Below the pieces are notes generated by a model. It had not been told where the DNA came from. It saw only the letters and a program-made list of their open reading frames with translations, and did not search any database. From Ursus arctos (taxonomy: Eukaryota; Chordata; Mammalia; Carnivora; Ursidae): 64,000 bases of DNA. Shown in pieces: positions 1-11,050 of this stretch. The translations under genes and the position numbers were made by a program. Every line of letters starts with the position of its first letter. Position 1 is the first letter of the stretch. The stretch lies in NCBI RefSeq assembly GCF_023065955.2, contig NW_026623008.1, positions 22,006,001 through 22,070,000 of the forward strand, read 5' to 3'.

Positions 1-1364
1 CGAGGAAGGGGAAGAGCCTTGGTGCGGGGGCTGGCTTTGCTCAAGGTGTCCTTAGCAGCACTGAGGGTTTTAAGCAAAGGGTGACTTAATATGATCTGTG
101 CTCCCCAGGTTCTCCATGGAGGTCAGAGTAGGAACAGGGGGCCAGGGAAGCAGGGAAGGGAGGCATCCAGGCAGGAGCTCATGGAAACTTGGATGGCAGT
201 GGGCAGATCCAGGTGGTGTCCCGAAGGTAGAAATACTCCACCTTGGGGATGGGTGGGTGTGGGCGTGATGGATTTGTTGGCTGACACCCAGGGCTGAGAG
301 CGTGGGCAGATGGAGCCACCATTTCTCAAGTGAGAAGTCTGGACGAGGAGCAGGTGGGGGTGCGGGAGGCCAGCGTGGCCTGTGGGGTGTGCGGCTTCAG
401 GGCTGTATCCCAGGAGAAAAGGCTGGGGGCGGCCTGGCTTCTGGGAGAGAACAGGGGGCAGTCCAGCTAGAGACCCCACCACTGCGAGGACTCCATCCGG
501 GGAGAGCAGCTATGCCTCGGCGGGGAGAGAGGACAGCGAAGGGGAGAAAGGCCAGGGCAGAACGGGGGACCCCCACCCCCAGCTGTAGGATAAGGCCCCA
601 TGGTGGGAAGAGCACAGTCTGCCCCCAGAAAGTCCCATGGGGGCAGTGGTGGGGCCCGGCTGGAGGGCGGCCTCAGGAGGGGGGGTGGGAAGGATTGTTC
701 TCATCCTCCCTCTGTCACCTGTCAGCTCCGCAGTAGACCGGAGGTCTGGGCTCCAGCCACCTCCCGGGACACCCCACACAGCTTTTCCTCACACATCCCC
801 AGGCAGGTAGAGGCAGGCCCAGGTCTAACGTGGAGGGGCCACCTGCTCACAGGCCCCCACGGCCGTGCCCCTGGGCTTCCATGACCCTGCTGTCAGTGGT
901 CCCAGAGCCTCCGAGCAGAAACACAAACCTTCCAAATCCCCACCCCGCTCTCCCTGTCCTGTGCCTGCATTTCCAGGGCAATAGGGGCCTCTGTCCGGCG
1001 GGTTCGTGTGATTTACTGTATTTACTTACAAGCTTTCTATTTCCTGAGCCTGAATATCCCCCTCAAGTGACCGAAATCTGCTCCGCCAAGGGCTTTTATG
1101 GGAAGTTACAAATGACACCGAGAACACTAAGAGCAGGTTTATTTTTAAACCCCGGGCTCTCAGCACCCTGTCCATCCATCCATCAGCTGCCTCACTCCGG
1201 TGGGAACACTTGCTGATGTTATGATGTGCTTGGACCCACGCTGGGGCTGGCGTACAGAGGTGGCTGGCTGGGACCTTGTTCCAGAAGAATCCACGGAGTG
1301 GTGGGGCAGGCCACGAGGGTGGGGGCAGAGAGAGGTTATCACAGCACAGTGTGATCGACACCAC
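1..1364. other. Gene-free, GC-rich single-copy stretch
   Basis: No exon, RNA gene or recognisable repeat seen. Open frames occur on both strands but overlap and have Gly/Pro/Arg-rich composition without domains. The part from about 1005 to 1150 is less GC-rich and looks non-repetitive, so it could be constrained, but nothing specific supports that. Confidence 0.6.
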
Positions 1365-2035
1365 CAGCTAATTCATTTCTCATCCCACATATATATTGAT
1401 CACCGTGTGTGGGCTCCGTTCTAGCCCCTGGGGTACAGCCGTGAACATAACAAATAAAGCACCGCCCCCCCGGAGCCCACAGTCTAGTGGGGAGACAGAC
1501 AATAAACACGCAAACAAGCAAGTGAGTCTGTCACTTCCTGTCAGGTCGTGCTATGGAGGAAAGGAAAGTGGGGAGGGGGTGAAGAGGGATGGAGGGCCCG
1601 GAGGACCTCTCGGAGGAGGTGACACTTAAGTGGGGACCTGAGGGAAATGAAGGCATGAGTCATGCAGATGTCTGAGGCTAGCAAGAGAGGAGGCAGCAAG
1701 TGCAAAGGCCCTGAGGTGGGCCTGGCAGGCTTGAGGAGGAGCGCTAACTGAGAAGTTCGAGGCCTGCCTGACAGAGCAAGCGCAGGAGATTTTGAGGGCA
1801 CGCAGGACGCTCTGATCTGTCCGGATGAAGGTGGAGGAGTGTTCAGGGTGGGCTCGAAGCGTAAGTAGGAGTGTGGGGAGTGAGTGGAAAAGCATCTCTG
1901 CAGAAGGAACAGCACAGGTCATAGGGCAGTGAGAGAATCTGGCCTATCTGGTGGCGGGAGGCAGAAGGAGGTGAAGGGCTGGCTGTTGGGTGAGGAAGGT
2001 GGCAAGAGGGGAGCGGGACAAGGAGGCTGCCTGAG
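1365..2035 (-). mobile_element. L2 LINE fragment, antisense
   Basis: Reads as the reverse complement of the L2 3' region. In order it shows the 'attcattt...' start, a 'gggagacagacaataaaca' block (about 1490-1510), a 'gaggaggtgacacttaag' block (about 1613) and 'gcaagtgcaaaggccctgag' (about 1697), the complement of the well-known 'cagggcctttgcac' part of L2. Heavily diverged; the far end at about 2035 is uncertain. Confidence 0.75.
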
Positions 2036-2036
2036 G

Positions 2037-2490
2037 CAGGGTCCTCCAGAGAAACAGAACCAATAGTCTTTACCATGAGGGACTGGTTTCTGCGATCATG
2101 GAGGCTGAGAAGTCCCGCCTCTGCCGTCTGCAAGCTGGAGGCCCAGGGAAGCTGGTGGTATAGCTCAGTCTAAGCCTGGGGGCCGGAGACCCAAGAGGCC
2201 AGCGGTGACCTAGTCTGAGTCTGAGGGTCCACGAACCAGGGGCGTCCGTGTCCGGGAGGTGAAGGAAGATGGATGGCCCAGCTCAAGCCGAGAGAAAATT
2301 CCTCCCTCCTCCGCCTTTGTTCTGTGTGGACCCTGGGTGGACTGCATGATGCCCACCCAGCCTGGAAAGACCAATCTTCTGCGTTCAAATGCTGCTGATT
2401 CAAATGCTAATCTATTCAGGAAACACCCTCGCAGGCGCGCAGAAATAGCATGTTACCAGCTATCTGGGCACGTCCTCGCCCAGATGAGAT
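2037..2490 (-). mobile_element. Old LTR-like interspersed repeat, antisense
   Basis: Begins with 'ggtcctccagagaaacagaa' and continues through a 'catggaggctgagaagtccc' block and a 'gattcaaatgctaatct' block near its end. This order matches a common mammalian repeat that I recall as LTR-like but cannot name with certainty. No coding content. Confidence 0.5.
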
Positions 2491-2554
2491 GACACGGGAC
2501 ATGAGCCGTCACAGAGGCCCCACCAGGGTAAGAGGGAGGGCGCTTGCTTCCTGG

Positions 2555-2957
2555 CCCTCAGACACACCACATGTGCTCTCCCTCAGGGCCTTTGCACCTG
2601 CTACCCTCAGCCTGGAGTGTTCTTCCCCGGATGTCCACAGGGCTCATTCCTTCACATCCTTTAAAGCCACCACTCCAATGCCACCTTGTCACTGAGGCCT
2701 CCCCGACCAGGTCTCGGTCTGTGAACTCTTCCTGGTCCCTTCTGCCCCCTCTCCTGCTTCATTGTCCTTCTTAGCTCGTATCCATCCCGATGTTGCAAAT
2801 CGTACACGTCCCAGCTGTTCATCGTCTGTCTGCATTCTCGGCAATGTGCGTTCCATGAGGACAGTGGTCTGAGACTGTTTGATCATTACGGCCTCCCCAG
2901 AGCTGTGTGGCCATAACAGGGATTGGATAAATATTTGTTGAATGAATGAATGAACAG
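2555..2957 (+). mobile_element. L2 LINE 3' end, sense
   Basis: Nearly complete L2 3' end in the forward direction: 'cagggcctttgcacctgcta' (2585), the 'tgaggcctccccgac' block (2693), 'ttccatgaggacagtggtct' (2850) and the typical end 'aaatatttgttgaatgaatg' (2930-2950). This is one of the cleanest L2 copies in the window. Confidence 0.85.
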
Positions 2958-4444
2958 ACTTGTAAGCCAGGCCAAGGAGCAGTGGTATTATTGGCATAAT
3001 ATTGGTATTACCCTCAAAGCAGAGGGTCCAAGGAGGATCCTTCCTTCCAAGGAGGAAAGTGTCAGGGTCTGATTTAGGAAGATCTTCGTCCAAATTAAAG
3101 GAGCCTAAGGTCTGGGGACAGAGAAAAGGCCACATTGCCCTTGGGATGAGAGCGGATGGGTCTGGCCCAGGGCGAAGGTGGCAGAGAGGCCAGAAGGGGA
3201 TGGGATAGAGTGACCCCAGGGGACCTCAGTGTCTGCTTGGCCTGGGGCAGTGGGGACTTGGGGGCGGTGAGAGCCACTGAGGTGGGGGGCTGACTAGGAA
3301 AACAGAGCAGGCTCGAGGGGACAGAGAAATGCAGAGGCAGCCTGGCTGTGCTGGAGGGGCCTGGGGACATCCGGGTCACACGGTGGGTCCCGGTGATAAA
3401 GAACAGGATGCTGGTGCACTGGGACAGGGGCAGGCAGGGAAGGAGCAGGGCGGGGAGGGGAGAGCCCCAGCATCTCTGCAGAGGGACAGGGAAGGTACAA
3501 GGGCCTCCCCTTGTGGGGAAGGGGGGAAGGAAGGGCCCGATGTTCAAGCTGTGCCCCCCGCTTGGCTCAGACTGGAGACAGCAGGGCAGGCCTTCCAGAG
3601 CTCTCCAAAAGAGAGAGAGAGAGAACCGAGGCCTGGAGAGAGGGTCAGCCTGACAGCTCGCAGGGACCCAGGTGGTGAGTGGGCTTCTGGGGTGGGGGCG
3701 CTCCTGGGACCGAACCTCAGACACAGCGACCGGGCCAGGGTAGGTCTGTCCTCACGGCTGTGCCTGCCGACCCTATGGTGTCTGCACCCCATTCCTGCCC
3801 CCGCCAGGCTGGAGGCGTCTCCCAATCTAGGGCCGGACTGGCCCCCTGTCCTGCCCCGTGAAGGGCCCAGCCTTGCAGAGAACATTTCGGGGTTCCCAGG
3901 TCAGCTCTGGCACTTGCCATCAAGGCTTCCTTGCTTTCAGCGCGGCTCTGCCCGGAGGCCGAAGGACGTCCATGTCTTCTCAACACAGACGTCTTGTCGT
4001 GGCTCCTCTGAGAGCTGGCCCGGTCCCGGGAGCCAACCCACGTGGAGACAAGCTGTCCGGGGTCGGGGGGGGGGGCACCTTCCTAGCCCAAGCCCGCATC
4101 CCTCAGCCTGGGGGGCACAGGGCGGGGGGACGGGAGCCGAGCCGAGGACAGAGCTGGGAACGGGGCACACAGCTCTTCTCCAGGGCTGAGGCTTGAGGTC
4201 TGCAAGAGCTGGTTCTGGGCTGTCTGGTGGCCTTCTGGCCCTCAGATGGGGGAAGAGGAGAGCAGGGGGGAGGCTGTACCCACGTGGGAGGTATTTTCTG
4301 ACAGCTCCATATATGCATTTAACCCACGAGCTCCCTAAACCCACCCCTGCTCCCATCCGATGTCCCAGGCTAGTGCGTGTCCCGGCCTCAGACAGCGTGA
4401 CCACCACATGCCAACCTCCACACACTACCCGCCTGTGTCCTCGT
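2958..4444. other. Gene-free, GC-rich stretch
   Basis: No supported gene. A 286-codon frame on + (3329-4189) overlaps 209- and 243-codon frames on -, all low in complexity. Contains a short (GA)n run at 3608-3624 and an 11-G run at 4065-4075. Confidence 0.6.
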
Positions 4445-4590
4445 GTCCCCAGGACCCCACTGGCAGATATGGGATCAGGGAGAGGGAGTGAGCTGCTGAG
4501 GTCACACAGCGGGGGGAACTGCCAGGTGGCGGAAGCCGCAGCTGCTGACACAGAGTCTGGCCCAGAGCCTGTGCCTGGGCTGTGCCCCGT
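4445..4590 (-). mobile_element. MIR-like fragment, antisense
   Basis: Contains 'gctgaggtcacacagcgg' (about 4497), the antisense MIR core-like phrase, followed by a weak match to the rest. Strongly decayed, so the call rests on one block. Confidence 0.4.
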
Positions 4591-4689
4591 CCTGCCCTCA
4601 CAGAGCTGTCCCTGTGCCCCGCCCCTCACGGAGCTGTCCTCGTGCCCTGTGTTGTCCCCTAGTCCCACCGGGCCTCACGGCCGGCCTGC

Positions 4690-4830
4690 ATGGGTGGCCT
4701 CATCTTGCCACTCTCATGGTGAGGAGACAGAGAGGGATGGAGGGAAGAAGTTTGCGCCAGGCCTGGGGCTGGAACAAGGATTTGAACCCATGTCTGCCGC
4801 CTCCAAAGCCTGACTCTTAGCTGAGCCCCT
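4690..4830 (-). mobile_element. MIR-like fragment, antisense
   Basis: 'atggtgaggagacagagagg' followed by 'ggatttgaacccatgtctgc' and 'cctgactctta' gives the order of an antisense MIR. The middle, where the 'ggtcacacagc' phrase should lie, is lost. Confidence 0.5.
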
Positions 4831-7190
4831 CTCAGTGACCCACCCACCCCCTTGGAGGGATCCACAGGTGGCAGTGGGAGGGAAGCAGGGCAGGGTCAGC
4901 CCAGAGTGGAAGCAGGGGAGCCCTGTGAGGAGCCAGGCCTCTGCCAGCTGCTCTCAGGGCCAGGACTCCCGCCTGGGGCTCCTGTCTCCGCCCCGCCCAC
5001 CCGGGCAGCCTCCAGGACCCCATCCCACCCCCCCGCTGCTCCGAACTCTGAGCCCCACCTGCCCAGGAGGCCTCTTCTGACATCTCGGAGGAGGAGGACG
5101 GTGCATTCAGCTTCGGAGGCCAAGAAAAGCAGAGACGCCTGCCTCCCTGTTCTGAAACCTCCCTGATTTGTACCAGAAACATGCGGGACAGGGGGCACCG
5201 AGGTTTGCAATCACCTGACACACCACAGGTCGTGACTATCACAGCCTGGCTGACGTCCACCCGGGGTCTGGGGAAATGATCGTGTCCTCCCACCTGCTCT
5301 TGTGACAAGGGCAAGCTCCCTTCCCAGTGGCAGGGGTGGGGTGGGGTGGGGCTCAGCCTGGCCAGAGAGCTCCGGTTGCCACGGAAACGGGGTGGCTGGA
5401 GAGGCTGGCCTGAGGCACAGGCCCTGAGTCAGGCTGAGGCCTCCAGAGCCAGGTGTCCAAGCCCAGGCGGGGTGGGGCCCTCCTTCCCCCTCCCCACGCC
5501 AGAACCCCCAGGGCTGATGAGGTCACCAGGGCTCCTTCTGGAACAGCTTCATCTGTCCCCCCAGGTCCTGCCAGCAGAGATGCGAAGTGCAGAGCTGTGC
5601 TCAGTGCCTTTGGGCTGAGACCAGAGCTGCTGGGGCTGCAAACGGGCTGCTGGGGGTGGGCTGGGGCCCAGAGACTTGGGCTTGGGCTGCTCCTTTCCTG
5701 GATGGAAGTGCTGAGGCCCCGCAGGGGCGGGCAGTGCCCCCCAGCACCGGGCATGGGCCCCGACTTCCTGTGGACGCTTCTCTCTGACGGGCTCAGCCAC
5801 AGAAAGCAGGTCAAGGCTGCTGGTGGCTCAGCCATCTCCCACCTCCTCCGAGCAGGTGGCCTCAAGGCCAGATGCTGCCCTGCTGGTCTTCACAGCACAA
5901 CGAGCCTCAAGGTGGTGCCTCTTCCCACGTGGCAGGGCTGCCAGGATGAGAGAGAAGGACGCTATCCCGTGGGTGCTGGGCAGGGACCATGGGGCTCTCC
6001 TGTGCTGGGACGATCACCGTCCGGTCGGCGGGGCATCAGTGCAGCCGGGACAAGAAAACCAGCGAGGCCCATAGAACACTGGACTAAATATTAAAAGTAA
6101 CTATTGAAACCTCTTAAATCTAATATGGTTTATCCTCCCGCCTGAACTGATACATTTTCAAAACGGCCTGGAAAGCCAGGTTTGGATTTGGAATTCTCTG
6201 ACTCCTCAGCCTTGGACGAGGTTGTGTTGGGTGAGCTGGCCCTTGCCCCCTGCCCCCTGCCCCAGCCTGGAGCCAGCCCTCCTGTCCTGCCCTCCCTGGG
6301 TGCAGCTGCACCGCAGCCTCCCACACAGTGTGCAGACCCCCCAGCCCCCCCGGGGCCAGGCTCTGGATCCCACAGACAGCCGCACGGTGTGGTTCTGAGC
6401 GTATGCATGCGGGCCGTGCGCTTCACCCTCAGGAGAGCAGACCCGGGGATGAGGCCCGCGTGGGCCACGGAAGTAGGTTCTGGTCCATCAAGAAGGGGAC
6501 TGTGGGGTTGGGGCACCTGAGCTAGTCCCCTCGTGTCCTGACGGGAGAGGCGCTGCTGGAGGAGAGTGCAGTCTTGGGGGGTCCCAGGTGGATGGACAAA
6601 GGGGCAGCAGTGGGGCTGAGGGACCAGGCGGGAAGGCGTCGGGACATCTGGGCCAGAGATGACTGGGGCCTGAGATGGACTGCAGGGGTCTGGAGGGGAA
6701 TCTGGAGGTTTGAAGACATAAAAATGGGCAGGACTGATGGGTCCTGGGGTATACGGAGGGCAGGGTCAGGGATGCCCCCCTTGTCTCTGATCTGGGTGAG
6801 CAGGTGCCGCAGGGGACCCCCAAGATGAGAATGGTGGGGAGAAGCAGGTCTGACAGAAAGCCAAAGGGTTCGGCTTTGAACTCGAGGGGCAGGAGGCGGT
6901 GCCCTTCCCTAAGAGGACAGAGGCTACAGGAGCCCCCAGATGGGAAGGGCCAGGAGGCGGGCAGCCTGTCCAGCTCGGCACTGTGTGTCTAGCCCTCGGG
7001 ACGTGCCGGGCACATCAGAGCCCCTTGCTGTGGGTCACAGCTCAGGGGGCTGGCAGGACACAGAGCCCTGGGGCTGTGAGCACATGGACGGAGATGCGCC
7101 CATGGGTTCCAGTGAGCTCACGCAGGGGGAGGGAGAAGACAGGAGGGCAGGGCGAGGGGGAGAACCTGGGCTCTGAATCAGCCTGAGGCT
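4831..7190. other. Gene-free, GC-rich single-copy stretch
   Basis: No exon-like segment with consistent splice sites and protein similarity was found. Overlapping chance frames on both strands reach 213 codons. A perfect four-tract G-run array lies at 5333-5351. Confidence 0.6.
5333..5351 (+). repeat. (GGGGT)n run, G-quadruplex motif
   Basis: Four tracts of exactly four G separated by single T (GGGGTGGGGTGGGGTGGGG). This is the tightest canonical G-quadruplex arrangement on the + strand in the window. No neighbouring promoter or gene is evident. Confidence 0.85.
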
Positions 7191-7502
7191 TCCCTGACAA
7201 AATACACAGGCTGGAGGGGCCTACACAACAGACACTGACTCCCACAGCTCTGGAGGCTGGAGGGCTGGAAGTCGGAGAGCAGGGTGCTGGGAGGTGGGGT
7301 CCACGAGGGCCCTCCTGGGGGTTACAAATGCTGCCTAATCACTGCATCTAGTCCTCCTCTGTTGGGGCACTAATCCCATCAAGGGGGGCTACTTCATGGA
7401 AACCTCATCCCCCGAAGCCCGCTCCTCCTAATACCATCCCCTTGGGGGTTAGGACTTCAGCATACAAATTTGGAGGGGGACACAATTCAGCCCATGGCAG
7501 GC
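7191..7502 (-). mobile_element. MLT1-like MaLR LTR, antisense
   Basis: Runs from 'tgacaaaatacacaggctgg' through 'ccacagctctggaggctgga' (about 7243), 'ggcactaatcccatcaaggg' (7365) and 'ggttaggacttcagcatac' (7447) to 'ggacacaattcagcccatgg'. The order and the closing phrase are typical of an antisense MLT1-type LTR. Internal parts have been deleted. Confidence 0.75.
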
Positions 7503-8194
7503 ACCAGTGTGTCTGGAGGAGAGAGGGAGGAGGTGAGAGGCGGCTGGAGAGGTGGGAGGAAGTCCGGGACACCGAGGGCGGTCTTGGGGCGTCCAGCTCC
7601 AGCTGGGGGAGGAAGGCTCGTCGCTATGGTGGCAAGGAGGCACCTAGTTGTTGCGATGGTCATTTACAAAGGGCCCGGAAACACTGATTGCCATGGGGAG
7701 CTGAAGGAAGTCTCAGGAGTGACTCCGTCCTTTGCCTTGGGGTGGACACGTGGAGTTTGGGGGACGAGGGGGACAGGTGTTGAGGGGCACAGTGCTCGAA
7801 CTCAGGGACCTGGTGTGTTTGGGGCAAAGGTGAAGGAGAAAAGGCTGGATTGGGGCACAGGGGACAGAGGAGAAGTGGGAGCAGAAGGTAGGTTTGCAAA
7901 GGGAAGAGGGACCTGCCGGGGATCCACGCGACAGTCCGGGCCAGGACAGGACTGCTGGCTGGAAAGTGAATGGAGGGTCGCCCAGCCTTAAACCCCTAAC
8001 AAGACTTTGGCGAGAAGAGTAATAGAATCACACTAGCTTCAAGCCCTAGGATTTTATGAAGTCTTTTCATCTTAGGATAATTGAATCATAGAATCTTGGA
8101 GACTCAGGCTTTTACAATCACAGACATTTTGAATCTTAAATTGCTTGAGGGTCAAAATCTTGGCCACCTCCCCCGCCTGGTAATGACAACACGC
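7503..8194. other. Gene-free stretch
   Basis: G-rich, non-repetitive sequence with no supported gene. At about 8035-8135 a run rich in 'gaatcttg/gaatcata' phrases suggests the edge of an old SINE-like repeat preceding the MIR. Confidence 0.5.
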
Positions 8195-8400
8195 ACTCCG
8201 CACACATTATGTCCTTTTGTCTCCATGACAACCCTGAAGCGAGCACACTACTATTCTGCCTGATTTTCCAGATGAAGAAACCAAGGCTTGGTGAGTGTAA
8301 GGGGTTGCTGAAGGTCGGACACCTTGTAATCGGCGTAGTCGGGACACAGGACTCGGCCCCCAGCTCTCAGCCTCTGAAGCCCAAGCTCTCGGCCTCTCGG
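8195..8400 (-). mobile_element. MIR SINE, antisense
   Basis: 'ccatgacaaccctgaagcga' and 'cagatgaagaaaccaaggct' mark the antisense MIR body. The normal 'ggtcacacagc' phrase has decayed to 'ggtcggacacc'. Confidence 0.6.
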
Positions 8401-9032
8401 CTGGTTCACCTCCTTGGAGGTCCCTCTGCTAAGTGCTCACCTGTTCTCCTTGCACACCTCCAGAGACGGGGAGTTCATTACCCCTCCCCAGGGCCATGAT
8501 GCATCCCAACTGTGGACGCATCTCTCCATCACAGGGCATCCACCTGTTGTCCCCACATCTGCCTTGGGAGACCCGGGAAGTAGACAAACCTTCCCCCAGG
8601 ACTCCTGTGGGGGGTGGGGTGAGCAGCTTACCTGAGGTGGGGCAGGGATCTCACAGGAGGGGAGAGGCTCAGAGAGGAGAGCCCCAGTTGCAGCCCCTCC
8701 CTGGTGAGAGAGAGCAGGGTTCACCTGAGGGACGGAGTCAGCGGAGCCGGTGGGAGCAGGCCCACTAAGGACTAGAGACACCCCAATGATGGGAAGCGTG
8801 GGGGGAGGGGTGCAGAGCCGGAAATGTACAATGCAGACCTACAGCTCTGCTCCGAGGGTCCGTTATGGGGCCTCATAAGATGGGCATCCTCAGGCCGCGA
8901 CTTTAATCTCTCAGCTCTCTCTCTGAAAACTTATTCTGCAAACTGCGTCTGTGCCATCCATCCTCCCAGATGGCTTTTTAAATGAAGCTGTTTGTTAAGT
9001 GGGAGAAGAAAAGGCAGCATGATCTAGAGGGC
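8401..9032. other. Gene-free stretch
   Basis: Single-copy sequence. The segment at about 8930-9025 is AT-richer than its surroundings and not repeat-like, lying just before a CpG-dense patch. No gene seen. Confidence 0.5.
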
Positions 9033-9275
9033 TGAACGCGCGGAGCTGCCGCGGCCCCCAGGGAAGGCAAGGCGCAGGACCACGGGGCGGGAAGGAGGGA
9101 CAGGGAGGGTGCGTGGGGTCCAGGAAAGGCACAGAGCACGGCTTCCCGGGTGGGAGCTCAGGCCCAGCCGAGCCCACACGACCGACCGGAGCACCGAAGG
9201 CAGTGGCTGAGCGTGCCTGAGCCTCCCCGTGCGCCCGGCTGGGGGGCGAGCACCGCGGCCCCCCACGTCCTCCTG
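9033..9275. promoter_or_regulatory. Small CpG-dense patch
   Basis: I count about 24 CpG dinucleotides in roughly 243 bp of very GC-rich DNA (for example ACGCGCGG at 9037 and CACCGCGGCC near 9252). The flanks are CpG-poor, as is normal for mammals. It could be a small CpG island or orphan regulatory island. No TATA box, exon or transcript support is visible. Confidence 0.4.
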
Positions 9276-9309
9276 CCACCTGCGTACCACATCGCATGAC
9301 TGTCTTAAT

Positions 9310-9605
9310 CTGGCTCATAAACATTAAAATGTATTTCTCGAAGTCTGGAGTCCAGGCTGGGAGTCCAAGAGCAGGGAGCCAGTATAGTCAGGAACTGAGC
9401 TGCGGGAGGCTGATTTCCTGTAACCTCACACGGAGGGAAGAGGGCGAGGTAGCGCTGGGCCTTCTTACAAGGGCACTAATCCCAATCATGAGGGCGCCGC
9501 ACTCCTGACCTAATTACCTCCCAACAGCCCCGCCTTCGAATACTAGCGCACTGAGGATTCGACTTTAACGTACAAACTTGGGGAGGACATAAACATGCCT
9601 TCCAG
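9310..9605 (-). mobile_element. MLT1-like MaLR LTR, antisense, partial
   Basis: 'ctcataaacattaaaatgta' resembles the antisense LTR end. It is followed by 'agtctggagtccaggctggg', 'cttacaagggcactaatccc' (9465) and 'ctttaacgtacaaacttggg' (9564), with 'aggacataaacatgcc' close to the outer end. More decayed than the copy at 7191. Confidence 0.65.
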
Positions 9606-9745
9606 AACAATGACCATGGGCATTGGACAGATGAGAATCTCCGAGGGGTACAAGCACTTGCCCAAGGTCACTGAACACCTAGGGAGAGGCAGCCTCAGGA
9701 TTCAAGCCTGGAACTAACCGACCCCTGAGCCGTGGTTCTTAATCA
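9606..9745 (-). mobile_element. MIR SINE, antisense
   Basis: 'ttgcccaaggtcactgaaca' (about 9658) with upstream 'gacagatgagaatctccgag' and downstream 'ggattcaagcctggaac' keeps the full antisense MIR order. Confidence 0.65.
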
Positions 9746-9809
9746 GGGTACCACAGAGCCTCGGGTGGATCCTGAGTCTCTGGGCACGGGGCCCAGGATC
9801 TGTATTTTT

Positions 9810-10037
9810 AAAAGCTCCGTTGTGGGCACCTGGGTGGCACAGTCGTTGGGCGTCTGCCTTCGGCTCAGGGCGTGATCCCGGCGTTCTGGGATGAGCCCCA
9901 CATCAGGCTCCTCCGCTGGAAGCCTGCTTCTTCCTCTCCCACTCCCCCTGCTTGTGTTCCCTCTCTCGCTGGCTGTCTCTCTCTCTGTGTCAAATAAATA
10001 AATAAAATCTTTAAAATAAAATAAAATAAAAGCTCCG
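9810..10037 (+). mobile_element. Can-SINE (tRNA-derived) with target-site duplication
   Basis: Carnivore tRNA-related SINE from about 9822: head 'gggcacctgggtggcacagt', B-box-like 'gatgagccccac', a C/T-rich body, and tail with AAATAAATAAATAAAATC plus (TAAAA)n. The flanking repeat AAAAGCTCCG lies at 9810-9819 and 10028-10037. The 4 bp between the first repeat and the SINE head suggest slight decay or extra bases. Specific to carnivorans. Confidence 0.95.
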
Positions 10038-10825
10038 CCCCATCCCAGGACATTCTAATACACAGCCTGGGTGGGGAACCCTCCCCGCACTGCTCCGCCC
10101 TCCTTATTGTGCAGGTAGAGAAACGGAGACCCCCGCGGGGGCGGGGGGGTTGCCTGCATGGGGTCACACCGCAGCCTGGGGGGCTAGCACCTGCACTCAC
10201 TCTCCAGTAAATTCTCGAAGTGTTTACAAAGTCCATCCCGGGACAGGGTTGAGACAGAACTGCCGGGAACCACAGGCACATCCGGGGCAGCCCAGAGGGC
10301 GGGGCCGCCGTGGATTCTGTTTCCACCTCTGCAAGAGGCCTCTTTGCCCCCTCCACCTTCCTCGGAACTGCCCACCCCCCCAAGCCCGGCCTGTAGACAC
10401 CGTGATGGATCCCCTCTGTCCCTGCCACACATGGCTCCCCTGCGCCAGCGGCCCCATCTGGTGTGGAGAGGCGCTGGGAATAATGATTGAATGATCGGGA
10501 ATGGGAAGAGGCAGGCAGTGCCTGGGAAGGGGTGCTCCCAGACGGGAATGCCTCGGGCACAGCCTAGCAGCTTCCTCTCAAAGCAGCCCAACGCCAGGCC
10601 CTGCACTGTATTCTTCCACGTTTCAAATCAAGCACGTTCCATCAATTGAGGGGATCAAGAAAGTCTCAACCATAAACAATGCTGGAAAATGGCAGGTGCC
10701 TCATACTCGCCAATGGGGGGAGGGGCATCTGCCCCGTTTCCCAGCGGGGCAGTGCAAGGCGAGGGGTAAGCCCCCCTGCTTCATCACCGCCCCCCCCCCC
10801 CCCCCGGAGTTGAATGAAGTCATTC
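10038..10825. other. Gene-free stretch with a poly-C run
   Basis: Resembles MIR debris up to about 10180, then non-repetitive sequence with no supported exon. A pure run of 16 C lies at 10790-10805. Confidence 0.5.
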
Positions 10826-11050
10826 CTGCCCTCATTCATTCACCAACCTACCAAGTGCCTACCGTGTGCTCACGCTGCACCAGGGACACAGCCGTGACCC
10901 AGGCAGCCACGACCCGTCCCTGCCCTGCCACCACAAAGCTCACGCGGTAACAGGGGAGACAGGAACAGGTGGGGCGCTGGCAAGGAAACACAGCAGCCAG
11001 AGATGGCGAGGCCCGGGAGGAGGGGATAGGGCGCAAACGCCGAGGTGGGG
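10826..11050 (-). mobile_element. L2 fragment, antisense
   Basis: 'attcattcaccaacctacca', 'aagtgcctaccgtgtgctc' and 'gggacacagccgtgacccag' are the start of an antisense L2 3' end. 'caggggagacaggaacagg' follows. Confidence 0.65.

Noticed and set aside
3329..4189. 286-codon open frame on + and overlapping 209- and 243-codon frames on -
   Set aside because: GC-rich DNA has few stop codons. The frames overlap on opposite strands, are Gly/Pro/Arg/Ser-rich and show no domain or splice-consistent exon.
9822..9900. tRNA-like head with A- and B-box resemblance
   Set aside because: Part of a Can-SINE, not a tRNA gene; the same applies to the SINE heads at 20650, 50590, 60188, 61861 and 63865.
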